64,000 nucleotides of DNA. Source: Lepidostoma basale. Its lineage: Eukaryota; Arthropoda; Insecta; Trichoptera; Lepidostomatidae. Every line of letters begins with the position of its first letter. Within the stretch, counting starts at the first letter, position 1. Position numbers and translations under genes: made by a program. The DNA is taken from positions 620,001 through 684,000 of the forward strand of contig JAHDVF020000866.1 of assembly GCA_022606425.2 (NCBI GenBank), written 5' to 3'. A model generated the notes under the pieces. It had not been told where the DNA came from and did no database searches. It saw only the letters and a list, made by a program, of their open reading frames with translations. Below are positions 44,401-54,300 of this stretch, one piece after another.

Positions 44401-45897
44401 ACCAATGACTTGGAATGATGCCAATAAAATTTGCGAATTAGAGCAAGCCCACTTAGCGGAAATCAACAACGAGAACGAGGCGTTCGTCTTTGTGGAGAAG
44501 CTGGAGGAATATCCTGAAGATAAGCTAAAGGGGTCGTTTAGTAAGGGATTCGTACACGTGGACTTCAGTGACCTAATCAAGTCTGGAGTGTTCAAGACTG
44601 TGTCAGGCAAGTATTAAATGTACTCAAGATTTAACTGACTTACTATCCATCACGCTGTTCCTCAGAAGGATAGGCAGAGAGGATGGACCGCCACACTGTT
44701 CTATTCTTACATACCTCCTCTATATTCATACATCGTAAAATTCATACTCCGATTTTTTCGACTTCGAATTTGCCCGTTTTTTGGTAATTGATTAATCTGG
44801 TGAGGATAATCGATCCACCCAGACTCCCCTTCATTGTGTGGCACGGCCAGCCCCAAGGTAGACGAACCCCGGGCAGACCACCAAAGAGATGGATCGACAG
44901 CTGGGTGTCGACTTCGCAGGAGGCCAATTCCTCTTAAGAAACATGCCACTAGGCCTTCACTAAGAATAAGGAGAAGATTAATTTAGTTTTTTCGTTTTTA
45001 TAAAGAATTTTGACAGGTGTAAAAATAAATTTTTCATTTGTTCCAATGACAATTTGAATAATTTGAATAATTTCTTCAATATTATTTTAAAGTTCTTGCT
45101 GGTTAAGTGCCTAATTACAGCTAATTTAAAAAACGGTGGATACGTGTAGCACAAAAGTCCGGATCGTCCATGTCAACATGTGCAACATCGAAAAAAACAT
45201 TCTGTGTTATTACATTATGTGCTAAATTAAAAAAAACGGTGGATACGCGGAACATAAAATAAAAAGAAAATATGTGCACCATCTAAAAAGAACATTTTGT
45301 GTTAAATTATTTTAATTTTATTGTTTTATGTTATATTATTGTATTTTATATTATTTGTTTAAGATTTATTTTGTGGGTGTTGGACGATCGAAGTGTGCAC
45401 GGGAGATGCCTATTGGTGGCGATGAGGTTCGCAACCCATCACACCGCGTCTCCTGCGGGGCGAAAAGAGAAGGATGAAGTGCCGCATCAGTAAAAGTGTG
45501 ACAGTTCATTCTTTCTGCCTAACCTTTCGGGGAAACGGCGTGATGGTTAGTTAATTTAGTTAGTTAATTTGGTCATGCCGCGTTTTTCTCGGCCGTACTC
45601 GTATTTTCTTATCTATTTGTCCCATATATCCAAACCATCTAAGTGATCCTTTAAACTATTATCTAAGTTAGTTTGTATCGGAAATTCACGTTTTTGTGTA
45701 TCAACATTCTAATTGAAAATGTGTTTTTAGGCAAGACATTGAAAGAGGCTGGTTATTACGACTGGGATACCAATGAACCAGACAATGTAGACGAGAAAAC
45801 AGATCGTTGCGGGGCCATGAATAGAAACGGAAAACTCAACAACGTTAATTGTAACCAAAAAGCTATGTTTTTCTGTGAAAAAACGATCCGCAATTAG
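38421..45897 (+). CDS. Lectin D: dual-CRD C-type lectin (immulectin-like), complete
   Basis: Secreted two-CRD lectin of 325 residues. Exons: 38421-38481, 40898-41197, 42468-42662, 44352-44606 and 45731-45897; all introns phase 1. Introns 1-3 are GT-AG. Intron 4 starts GCAAGT and is best read as GC-AG. Signal peptide MCLKVISGFIIALAVTSALP. CRD1 has an N-terminal extension (YDFIFGSSTQTAQGSSKY), IWFGIHD, and the triplet QPS (ENQPSDDD) rather than EPN or QPD. CRD2 has the long-form Cys start (NCYKFH), HVDFSD and EPD (NEPDNVDEKTDRC). N-glycosylation sequons NGT in CRD1 and NKT at the start of CRD2. Neither domain keeps WND, so ligand binding probably differs from B and C. Poly(A) signal uncertain (AATAAA at 46179-46184). 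Confidence 0.92.
38858..39420 (+). mobile_element. RTE-like non-LTR fragment
   Basis: Degenerate copy with RRNRRACMTRFMKVEESREA near the end and GGCGTAATGG before a decayed tail; in lectin D intron 1. Confidence 0.6.
39421..40205. other. AT-rich intronic DNA
   Basis: Lectin D intron 1; nothing recognised in about 780 nt. Confidence 0.35.
40206..40310 (-). mobile_element. SINE-related fragment
   Basis: TTGAATCGCTCTTTAAATCATG and AAAGGATATTATAGCTATCA match the 5' part of the SINE variant at 47490-47731; the tRNA head is missing. Confidence 0.45.
40898..41197 (+). CDS. Lectin D exon 2 (CRD1, N-terminal half)
   Basis: 300 nt, the longest exon 2 in the cluster. Encodes YRNDYLYDSELNTYFKEH, VATCRTEGSDLAVP and IWFGIHDLYSEGYF. 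Acceptor TTTCAG, donor TGGTAAT. Confidence 0.92.
41215..42140 (-). mobile_element. Nested retroelements: RTE-like copy interrupted by two others
   Basis: RTE-like flanks at 41215-41290 and 41955-42140 are separated by an N-family 3' end (41295-41440, tail complement TAACTAACTAACTAACC) and another non-LTR terminus (41460-41830). The latter reads WQWAGHVARCSNEQWTRRLL, MEEAFVQEWTG on the minus strand. All in lectin D intron 2. Confidence 0.6.
42162..42423 (-). mobile_element. tRNA-derived SINE, copy 5 (full length)
   Basis: T-run at 42162, B box complement GGAATCGAACC at 42359, head complement CTTACCACTCTGCCACGAAG at 42400. Ends 45 nt before lectin D exon 3. Confidence 0.85.
42468..42662 (+). 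CDS. Lectin D exon 3 (CRD1, C-terminal half)
   Basis: 195 nt, phase 1. Encodes YLNWGENQPSDDDSKERNC, NGTYSDTRC and RFVCSTN, then KCRWYDR. Acceptor TTCTAG, donor AGGTAAGA. Confidence 0.92.
42790..42990. repeat. Foldback element M-b with damaged hammerhead-like motif
   Basis: At 42895-42927: ATGATGA (C3 lost), T, stem GTCAAC/GTTGAC, GAAA, CAGCTG, T, C; stem I TTACAC/GCGTAA with one mismatch. Outer arms TTGAATTAAATAACTTTGTT / AACAAAGTTATTTAATTCAA pair. Confidence 0.6.
43330..43510 (-). mobile_element. Non-autonomous retroelement N, 3' end
   Basis: Complement of the N 3' region (CATCACGCCGTCTCCCCGAA ... GCGAACCTCATCGCC) with a short tail AACTAACTAATTAACC. Confidence 0.65.
43690..43870. repeat. 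Foldback element M-a
   Basis: Arms GAAAACGTCTTTTTTCTAGG...GGAATGATATGTTTCGTCC and GGGCGAAATGTGTCATTCC...AGAAGACAGATGATTTCAT. Confidence 0.55.
43900..44190 (+). repeat. M-c foldback followed by non-LTR terminus
   Basis: CTTCGACCGGTTTCAGCAGC pairs with GATGCCGAAAACGG. At 44035-44185 comes the plus-strand copy of the GRPRATW-type RT end (GTTAAGGTAGCAGGCCTCAC...AAGAAGAAGAAGAAG). Confidence 0.5.
44352..44606 (+). CDS. Lectin D exon 4 (CRD2, N-terminal half)
   Basis: 255 nt, phase 1, same length as lectin C exon 4. Encodes KNCYKFHTKPMTWNDANKIC and LKGSFSKGFVHVDFSD. Acceptor TTTCAG. Donor TCAG|GCAAGT; no GT donor fits the length, phase and homology. Confidence 0.92.
44640..44965. mobile_element. 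Two short non-LTR 3' fragments
   Basis: 44640-44790 is the complement of an RTE-like C-terminus. 44795-44965 (plus) reads GRPPKRWIDSWVSTSQEAN-type sequence ending in an AAGGAGAAGA run. Confidence 0.5.
44985..45560 (+). mobile_element. Non-autonomous retroelement N, copy 3 (longest)
   Basis: Starts TATAAAGAATTTTGACAGGT, includes a short internal duplication (AAACGGTGGATACG occurs at 45131 and 45236), ends GGGGAAACGGCGTGATGG-TTAGTTA. In lectin D intron 4. Confidence 0.7.
45731..45897 (+). CDS. Lectin D exon 5 (CRD2, C-terminal half, stop)
   Basis: 167 nt. Encodes DWDTNEPDNVDEKTDRCGAM, NGKLNNVNC and AMFFCEKTIRN, then TAG. Acceptor TTTTAG. Confidence 0.93.
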
Positions 45898-45899
45898 TT

Positions 45900-47250
45900 T
45901 ACATTGATTAACATTTACAAGTGATGTCTTTCCACAGAAGTGATCTATTATTTTATTGTAATTAGACAATTATAATGGCGTAGATTTTCATGATTGATAG
46001 CAAAATGTTTTATTGGGATTTTGGGTAGCGGAGAAAAGTTAGTTAGTATATCATAACTACCCAGAAGATGGAGACTGTAACAATCTGCATAACGTCGGTT
46101 GAAAAAAGAAGAACGGATCTATGGAAACTCCCAAAAACACAGATAATTACTGTAATAATACTTAATTACTGTAATGATAATAAATATTTAGCAGTGATAA
46201 GAATAACTACAGATTACAGATAAGAAATATTATATACCGCCCCTGGGCGTTAAAGTCCTCTAAGGGGTAATCGTGGTAGCATTTGGGGAACGTTGAATAA
46301 TTGGTGGTTGTTAATACAAAAATTTAAATTAAAAATAAACATATGTTTAAAAAAATATATTTTTTAACATTTTTAAGAAGCTTTATTAATAATTGTTTAA
46401 TCATTTGACAATGCCTGACATAAACAGATGTCTATGAGAAAATAAGGCTTACGTGTAGGTAATGTTTTCAATAATTTAACGACAAAAGCTGTAACGTATC
46501 ATTTGCTATATCAAAAAGTGTAAAAGCAGAAAGCGGTAACAGTATATAACGGGGGAGCAAAACCAAACTAATTAATATTTTGAAAAGGGGCGATGGTTCA
46601 GAAAAGTTTGGGAACCTACGATCTACACATAGATTTTATGCATCTTACATATATGTGAATTATTAATAAAAAACAATGTTTATGAATTTGTTTTATTTTT
46701 CAAATCACTTTAGACTTTGAGGCACGAACTTTGAACTATTATGTATAATATATAAGAATAGTGGAAGAATATACCTAATAATTATTCTGGTGATTCGCAC
46801 ACTCAAAATCTAGACAAAGAACAGCAGATTGTCTTCATAAAAATAATTTGTTTTCAACGGGTGTTCCAAAAAGATTGAGTAAAGGTGAGTTAAATAAAAT
46901 CATATTTTTAGTGCGTATAAGGAAAAATATTTATAAGTATTCCTTTATATTTTTTAAATATGTGATTTAAAATATAAAAGAAAAAAAAAATCGAATTGTT
47001 TACAAATAATGATAATAATAATAACTTAGGTATTACTATTGTATCGTATACTTAAAAAGTGGAAAAATTAAGTTTCAATAAAAAAATCATCATTATGGAA
47101 TTTCAGAGTGTTAAAATGTACATTTAGTTAAAATCCACTGATGTTTGTGTCTTCGACTGTTTTCGGCAGCTCGCTACGATCTTCTGCATTTCATAGGCGA
47201 CAATCTATGTTTCAGCAGTGTTCATAAGTATTGGGAATATTAGGGTGCGT
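45900..47250. other. Intergenic DNA between lectins D and E
   Basis: AT-rich. A decayed hammerhead-like fragment (CAGAAGATGGAGACTGTAAC, GCATAACGTCGG) lies at 46050-46115 and an M-c fragment at 47130-47180. No gene recognised. Confidence 0.35.
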
Positions 47251-47489
47251 ATAATTTGAATTAATGTGCAGGACGGGATGGAGACGTTTCTTGGAGGATG
47301 CTAAGACCCACCAAGGGTTGTAGCGCTGGAGTGGAGGATAATTTATTATTTGGTGGAATTGGAAATACCCTGATATTTCCAGACATTGTTCAATTGGGCT
47401 AGAGCATTGTTAGTCGATCGATTAGAATTTTATTAAATCAGTCATTAAAATTGTGATTTTTTTGTATGACCACAATATTATTATTATTG

Positions 47490-47731
47490 TTATTTTGTTG
47501 AATCGCTCTTTACATCATGACAGCATGAGCCAAATTAATGTAAAGGGTATTATAGCTATCATAGTGATTCTCGTGACATGTGATAGGTAGCTAATCCATC
47601 GCCATTTTATTATCACGTGAATTCTACACCAGACCAGAGACAGTGTGACAATCACACTGCCCTCGCCGGGAATCGAACCCGGAACTTTCGGGGTGGCAGA
47701 CAATGCACTTACCACTCAGCTACGAAGTTCT
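47490..47731 (-). mobile_element. tRNA-derived SINE, variant copy 6
   Basis: Same tRNA-like head and B box (GGAATCGAACCCGG complement), but a different 3' body (TCGCTCTTTACATCATGACA). Confidence 0.7.
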
Positions 47732-47789
47732 CTAAGGTCTATAAGTATAATATATCATAAAACCCTTCAAGAATAAAGGCAACAAATAT

Positions 47790-47945
47790 TTTATTAAATA
47801 ATTTGTGATAAATACGAATGAAAACGTCTCTTTTCTAAAAGCTTTATTAAAATTTATGGAAATGACATTTTTCGTCTTTCTAAAACGTTATAAAATTTTT
47901 CAAAATCAAACATTTGATACTGCCTTAGATAGACGAAACATTTCT
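47790..47945. repeat. Foldback element M-a
   Basis: TACGAATGAAAACGTCTCTTTTC arm, AAATGACATTTTTCGTC and AGACGAAACATTTCTTATC; inner hairpin decayed. Confidence 0.5.
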
Positions 47946-48159
47946 TATCACGTATGTATGTTCTGGATCCAGGATATCTGTCTTCGCCCCACGTCCTCGA
48001 CGATCCTCTATTTTACCTTTTACTCAAACAACGACAAACTCATAAAAAAAATGTGATACGTTTTATAATAACAATGTTTCAAATTTAAACCTCGTATAAT
48101 TTAATAACATTATGTATATTTTTGTATAATATGATTTCTGCATACCGTGTAAAGAACAA

Positions 48160-48274
48160 ATAGTTACCATCAAATGTCGTCACTAAATGTTGAGGCTATA
48201 AAACTGTGATCATCTCATCTTTAGAACATTCAAATGGAGATATTTGTCGGTGAATATTGATAAAAAAAGTTAAA
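48160..48274 (+). promoter_or_regulatory. Lectin E promoter and 5' UTR
   Basis: TATAAAA at 48197-48203 with a CATTC initiator-like site 31 nt on (A at 48228), then 47 nt of leader. The segment is colinear with the lectin F promoter (shared TACCGTGT, GGCTATAAA, CATCTC and CATTC blocks). Confidence 0.55.
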
Positions 48275-48335
48275 ATGTTTTCACAAATTGTTTTGATTCC
48301 AATACTAGTAATATGGTCAACATCCGTGACATCTG
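48275..48335 (+). CDS. Lectin E exon 1 (signal peptide)
   Basis: 61 nt, 20 codons plus G, donor TGGTAAGT. Parallel to lectin F exon 1 codon for codon (..ILVIWS.SV.S). Confidence 0.9.
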
Positions 48336-51302
48336 GTAAGTAATTTCCATTATTTTACAAGAAAATATCACATGCAAGTCGACTACTACAAATGTTATAT
48401 TGAGTATTCTTGAACAATGATGTAAAACTCAATATTAAATAATTCTTCTTCTTCTTCGCTAGCCTTCTTCCCTCCAGCTGAATATAGGCCTCTTCCGATT
48501 TCCTCCACTCGTCTCTATCCTGCCCCCTTCGTATTCAAGATTTTTCAACCCTTTTGACAATATCATCGGTCCATCTCATCGGTGGCCTTCCGACACTTCG
48601 CCTATTTGCCCATGGTCTCCAACTGAGTATCCTTATAATTAATACGAATAAAATCGTCTATTTTCTAGAAGTTTATTATACTTTATGGGAATGACATGTT
48701 TCGCATTTTTAAAGCATTATCAAATGTTTGAAAATGCATTAGACTGGCGAAACATGCCATTTCCATATATTACAATAAAACTTCTAGAAAACAACCATTT
48801 TCATCCGTATTAACAAATGTTATAGCTTGTCATTTGCGCGTGTTGACTTGCCGGATGTGGAAGCGTTTGCGGAATTTTTTTTGCCAGTGGACGCTTCGCC
48901 TAAAAACATTTACGAGAAAAATGAAAGCTATTGTACTCATTACATGATTGTATTGTTAAGAAAAATATATTTTGAGCTTCTGTATTAATTTGTTATGACA
49001 ATGAATACATTGTAATTGTAATGTTTATATGTCAGATGAAGTATAGTGAATTTTTATCATTAAAAATTCTATATACTCGTATTATATGCAATAACGTGAT
49101 TATTTCGTGGTGAGCAATTTGGCATGGGTTAAGTGAATCATTGTATTAAAAAACTTACGGTTACGATTTTTTAACTCTACTTCTTCTTAGTGTAAGCCTT
49201 GTGCCCTGTTTCTTAAGAGGAATTAGCCTCATGCGAGGTCTACTTCCAGCTATCGATCCATCTCTTTGGTTGTCTGCCCCGGGATCATCTACCTTAGGAA
49301 TGGATATACAACTCAACGAGAGGGAGTCTGGATGGATCCATTCTCCTCATGTGTGCATACCAGTATCTTTTCCTTTGCCTTCCCCATCTAACGACATCCT
49401 CGACCTCGGATATCACCCTTATCCTTGAGTTTCTTATTCTATCTCGCAGTGTCTTTTACCAGATATGTTTCTGAGCGTCTTCATTTCTGACACTCTGAGC
49501 GCGTTTTAGGTTATTGTGGTGTCCGCCCTGCACTCAATCCGATATGTCATGATAGGCCGCACACAAGTTTTATAAATTCTCACTTTGCTGCTAATCTTCA
49601 TGTCAGGGTTTTTCCAAATTGAATTATTCAAACATCCTGAAATGATCGCACCCTTGTTAACTTGACCCATTACTTCACACGGTAGATCCGTTTGCCCACA
49701 GAAACTATATTAATTAAATATTTCTTAAACTATTAACTAATATTGATTGAATATTTCTCTATTTGCGATCTTTATTACTTGCGTGATTTCAGCGTCATCA
49801 TCTGTCCATAATTTACCATCCCTTGGAGAGAGAGTACCTCATTTCCGGGAGGACTACGTGTACGAACAGAGTACCGATGCGTTCTTTAAGCTGAGCTTTG
49901 CAAGTGTCTCATGGTCCAAAGCCTTGACGTGGTGCCAGGAAGAGGGTGCGGAGCTGGTCTTCCCATCTACGGAACAGGAGGCACAGTGGCTGCTGAGTCT
50001 TTTCTCAAATTCCACGGACAAAATTTGGGTCGCCCTGCACGACAAGTACTCCGAAGGAATTTTTATGTCTACAAACGGTATTTACCACATTTAAGTTTAC
50101 TGTTTTGATAGATTGCACTCAAAATAATCACCGCAATAGAAATATATCCGCTGAAGCGAATGTAAGTACATAATGGAGTTCTAGTGCCAACCTATTAGTA
50201 CAAACATACATACATAAGTAGAATTGACGACCTTCTTGGCAGAGTGATAAGAGCTCTGACTACTATACCGAAGGTTCCGGGTTCGATTCCCGGTGATGCC
50301 ACACTGTCATTGATCTGGTGTAGAATGTGAAAATAAAATGGCCATATATTAGCTACCTTTCACAAGTCATGAGAATCAATATAGTAGCTAAAAAAATAAC
50401 AAATTGTATACAGTAATTGGGTTTAAACAACCTGTTGTATACACAAAAAGTAAGGAAGTGTAGCTTGAAGCGGGCAAAAGAAGGATGAAAGTAGGATGCC
50501 GTAGAAATGATATCACTGAGAAGCACGTGCGGGAAAACGATGTAAGATATTATACCGAACGACGAAATAAGAATGAGATGTAAGACAGATGGTTGGATCA
50601 TAAGTAAAATTAAAAAACAGGTTACTGAGACGGTTTTGACATATGGAACGAATGAATGAGAGAAGAATGATTAAAATGTTGTATATTAGTGTGAGTGGAA
50701 GAAGAAGCCTAGAACGATTGAGGAAAGCATGAAATTACCAAATAAAAAAAATATTAAAAAAGGGCCTCATTCGAAGTCGGAAAAATCGGCGAACGTGCAT
50801 GTTACGTTATATGAATGTAGAGGAATATTTACAGCAGTATGACTGTTTATCCTCTCTGCCTGACCCTATGTGGTAGCAGCGTGATGGTAAGTTAGTTTGT
50901 TATTTAGATTAGGATTATCTGTAATTTATCGGTTTTGATATTATATTGCATACTTCTTGCAACCCTTGAAATTTTCATGAAATAAAGATTTTCCACTCTT
51001 TGAAAACTTACATATGCACAATACACAACATGTAAATCGTAATTAATAACAAGTTTCAACTTTTATTGCTTATCTTACAATCTATAATACTAAAAAGCTT
51101 TTTTGAGTATTGTTAAAGCTGATGATTCTAAAATTTGTTAGCAAAACAGCTATTGCGACAATTTTATAAGAAATTAAATCATCAATGTCTTTAATTGAAA
51201 TTTCTTGGTTGAAGTTCATTTTAAATTATGAAAACAAAAAAAAATTGATAAGAAATTTCTTTATAATTATGTATTTATGTATTTAGTGTGCTTCCACTTG
51301 TG

Positions 51303-51373
<71 letters not shown>

Positions 51374-54300
51374 GTGGAAGCACACTAAATACAAAATAAT
51401 AGAGAAATCTTGTATCAAAATTTATTTGTTTTCATTATTTAGAAATTAAATCAATTCTAGTCCATTGTTTTGTCCGAAACACTATGATACCTTAACATTT
51501 TAAAACTGTTAATGAATAAACTTTGTTTTTTGTATCACAATTGTATTTTATTTTACGCGACAGCTGTTTCATCAACCAACGTTGACATCATCAGGTGTAA
51601 CTCTGTAATAACAGTTTTAAATCAATTCTGCTATTATATAACAGTGTTTTAATTAACAATACAACATATTGTCTTAAATATTTTTTGTTTGATTTAGGAA
51701 AATTACTCACTCAGATTTACAATAAATGGCTCAGAGGAGAGCCCGATGGCTATAGTTCTAAGGAAAATTGTGTGATGCTCAACTTTGAAGGATTCTACAG
51801 CGACGTCCCCTGCGAAAACAAGCTCAGGTTTGTCTGTAAAAGACAAAATAAAAATATCGTTATGAATCCGAAGTGCCTAACATATGATTCAGGTATTTGC
51901 CTTTTCATGTACATGTTCTTCCCACATCTATTTCTTAACAAGGTTTCAACACACACATATAGTTAAACACTGTATAAAGCTATAAATATGACAAAAGATA
52001 AAAGAAATCGAATTGTCTCTGAAAACTAACTAATTAACTATCACGCCGTCTCCCCGAAGGGGTGGCAGAAAGAATGGACTGCTACACTTTTCTTTCTTGA
52101 CATATTTCTCTCGCTTCCTCGACATTCATAGATCGTGTCATGCACGCGCGTCGGTTTCTCTGACTCCTCACATGACCGACATTCAATATTTGATTTATTT
52201 GATCGTGCCACGTTTTCCTCGGTCTTCCTCTTTTTCTGGTTCCATTTACATCATTAACGTATAATTTTTTTTATCATTCTTTCTTCATTCATTCTTTCCG
52301 TATGTCCAAACCATCCAAATGATCCTTTCATTATTTTGTTCATGACACCATCATTCGCACCGCATTCATATTTTCATTCGACAATCTATCATATACAGCG
52401 TATCCACACATTAAACACTGAATAAAATTATAAATATGACTAAAGATAGAATAAATAGAATTGTCTCTGAATGTTAACAGAAAATGGAATATTATCTATG
52501 ATACGACCGAAGTTTTAACAATAATACTATACGAGTACATTGACGGCCTACGTGTCACAGTGGCAGCAGCTATGACTCCCACACCCAAGTTCGATTTTGT
52601 CTGGTAGAATTCACGCAATAATAAAAATGGCAATAGGCTGGCTATCTATTATATCACATGTCATGAAAATCAATAGCTAAAAATTGTCTACAGGTTGGGT
52701 TCAAATAATCTGTTGTATACAAAAATGTGAAAAGGACGGGAAACTACCACATTAAAATAAGCCCAAGTAGATTCCTAAGAACCAGCAAAGATGTTAATTG
52801 ATTTCACTTTAAACCATTCCCTAGGATTTGATTCAGACTTAAAAAGAAAAATATACTTATATATTGTATTTGATATATTGTATGTGACGGGAAAATGGAG
52901 AAAGACATCGAAAGAAGGGTTGGTGCTGGGAATAAAATAAATGGCGCACTCAAAGTCATTACTGCAAATAGAAATATATCCACAGAAGCAAAGATGGCAG
53001 TACACAATGGAGTTCTAGTGCCAACCCTCATGTATGGAAGTGAAGCTTGGAGCTGGCAAAAGAAGGACGAAAGCAGGATAAACGCCGTAGAAATGAGATC
53101 ACTAAGAAGAATGTGCGAGAAAACGTTGTATGATAGAATACCGAACGGTGAAATAAGAAAGAAATGTAAGGCAGATGACTGCATCATGAATAAAATTAAA
53201 AAAGGATCCCTGAGATGGTTCGGACATATGGAACGAATGGATGAGAGTAGAATGGTTAAAAAGTTGTACACAAGCAGCGTGAGTGGGAAAAGAAGCCAAG
53301 GACGACCGAGGAAAACATGGCATGACCAAATTAATCAATTACTAAAAGGCGGCCACATTCGAAGTCGGAATAATCGACGTGCGTGCATGGTACGATGTAT
53401 GAATGTAGAGGAAGCCCGAGAGGTATGCCAGGACAGGCCATTGTGGCGATCCATCCTCTCTGCCTACCCCTCCGGGGAAATGGCGTGATGGGTAGTTAGT
53501 TATTTAGTTATTGTATTTGACATTGACCACATAACCTCTTTTGACGTTTTAAATATGGTTATTTGACTATTATTAGGATGTTATATATTATTTATTTTAT
53601 ATGGATATGCACTAATGTAATATATAAAATGTTCTAGCATACTGGTACACCAATGCTACAAATCGCTGCTACAAATTGCACATCGAGCCCAAGAGTTGGC
53701 ATGATGCATTCCGTATATGCATCGCTGAAATGGCTTATCTGGCCGATGTCAACAGCCAAAAAGAGGCCCTCTACTTTGTAAAAGTGCTTGAAAAATTCCC
53801 CGAAGAAGGTCTTTCAGGCGATTACAATTATAAAGACTTGATTCACATAGATGCCAGCGAATTACTTATTAGAAACAAATTTGTCACACACAGGGGTGAG
53901 TTTGTGAAGGTTGAATATTTCTGAATTTGAATATTGTTTGACGTTTTCAAACGTTTGCGTAGATTTTCACGGTTGGCAGCAATTTGTTTGGTGTGTTTTT
54001 GGGTAACACCGTGTGATATCTCCTTCTCGACCGACGTTTCGGAGATCGTTGCAATCTCCATCTTCAGGGTAATGAATGTGATGTGACTTTGGTCATGTTT
54101 TACCCGGAAGTGTCAGCCCTAAGACTTTTACTCCCACACAATTAGGAATGGTGAGTGAATTTGAGGTTTATTTAATTAGGGACGTGGTGGGTTTTGTTAG
54201 TTTGAGTTTGCAAAGGAGGAATGGTTAGTTTATTAGTTAGGGCGGGTCGGGTGGAGTGGGTGGTGGGGTTGGCGGGGGCGGGAGTGAAAGTAAGGATTGT

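Noticed and set aside
46170..46190. Poly(A) signal of lectin D
   Set aside because: AATAAA is present, but 280 nt from the stop in AT-rich DNA; kept only as a possibility.
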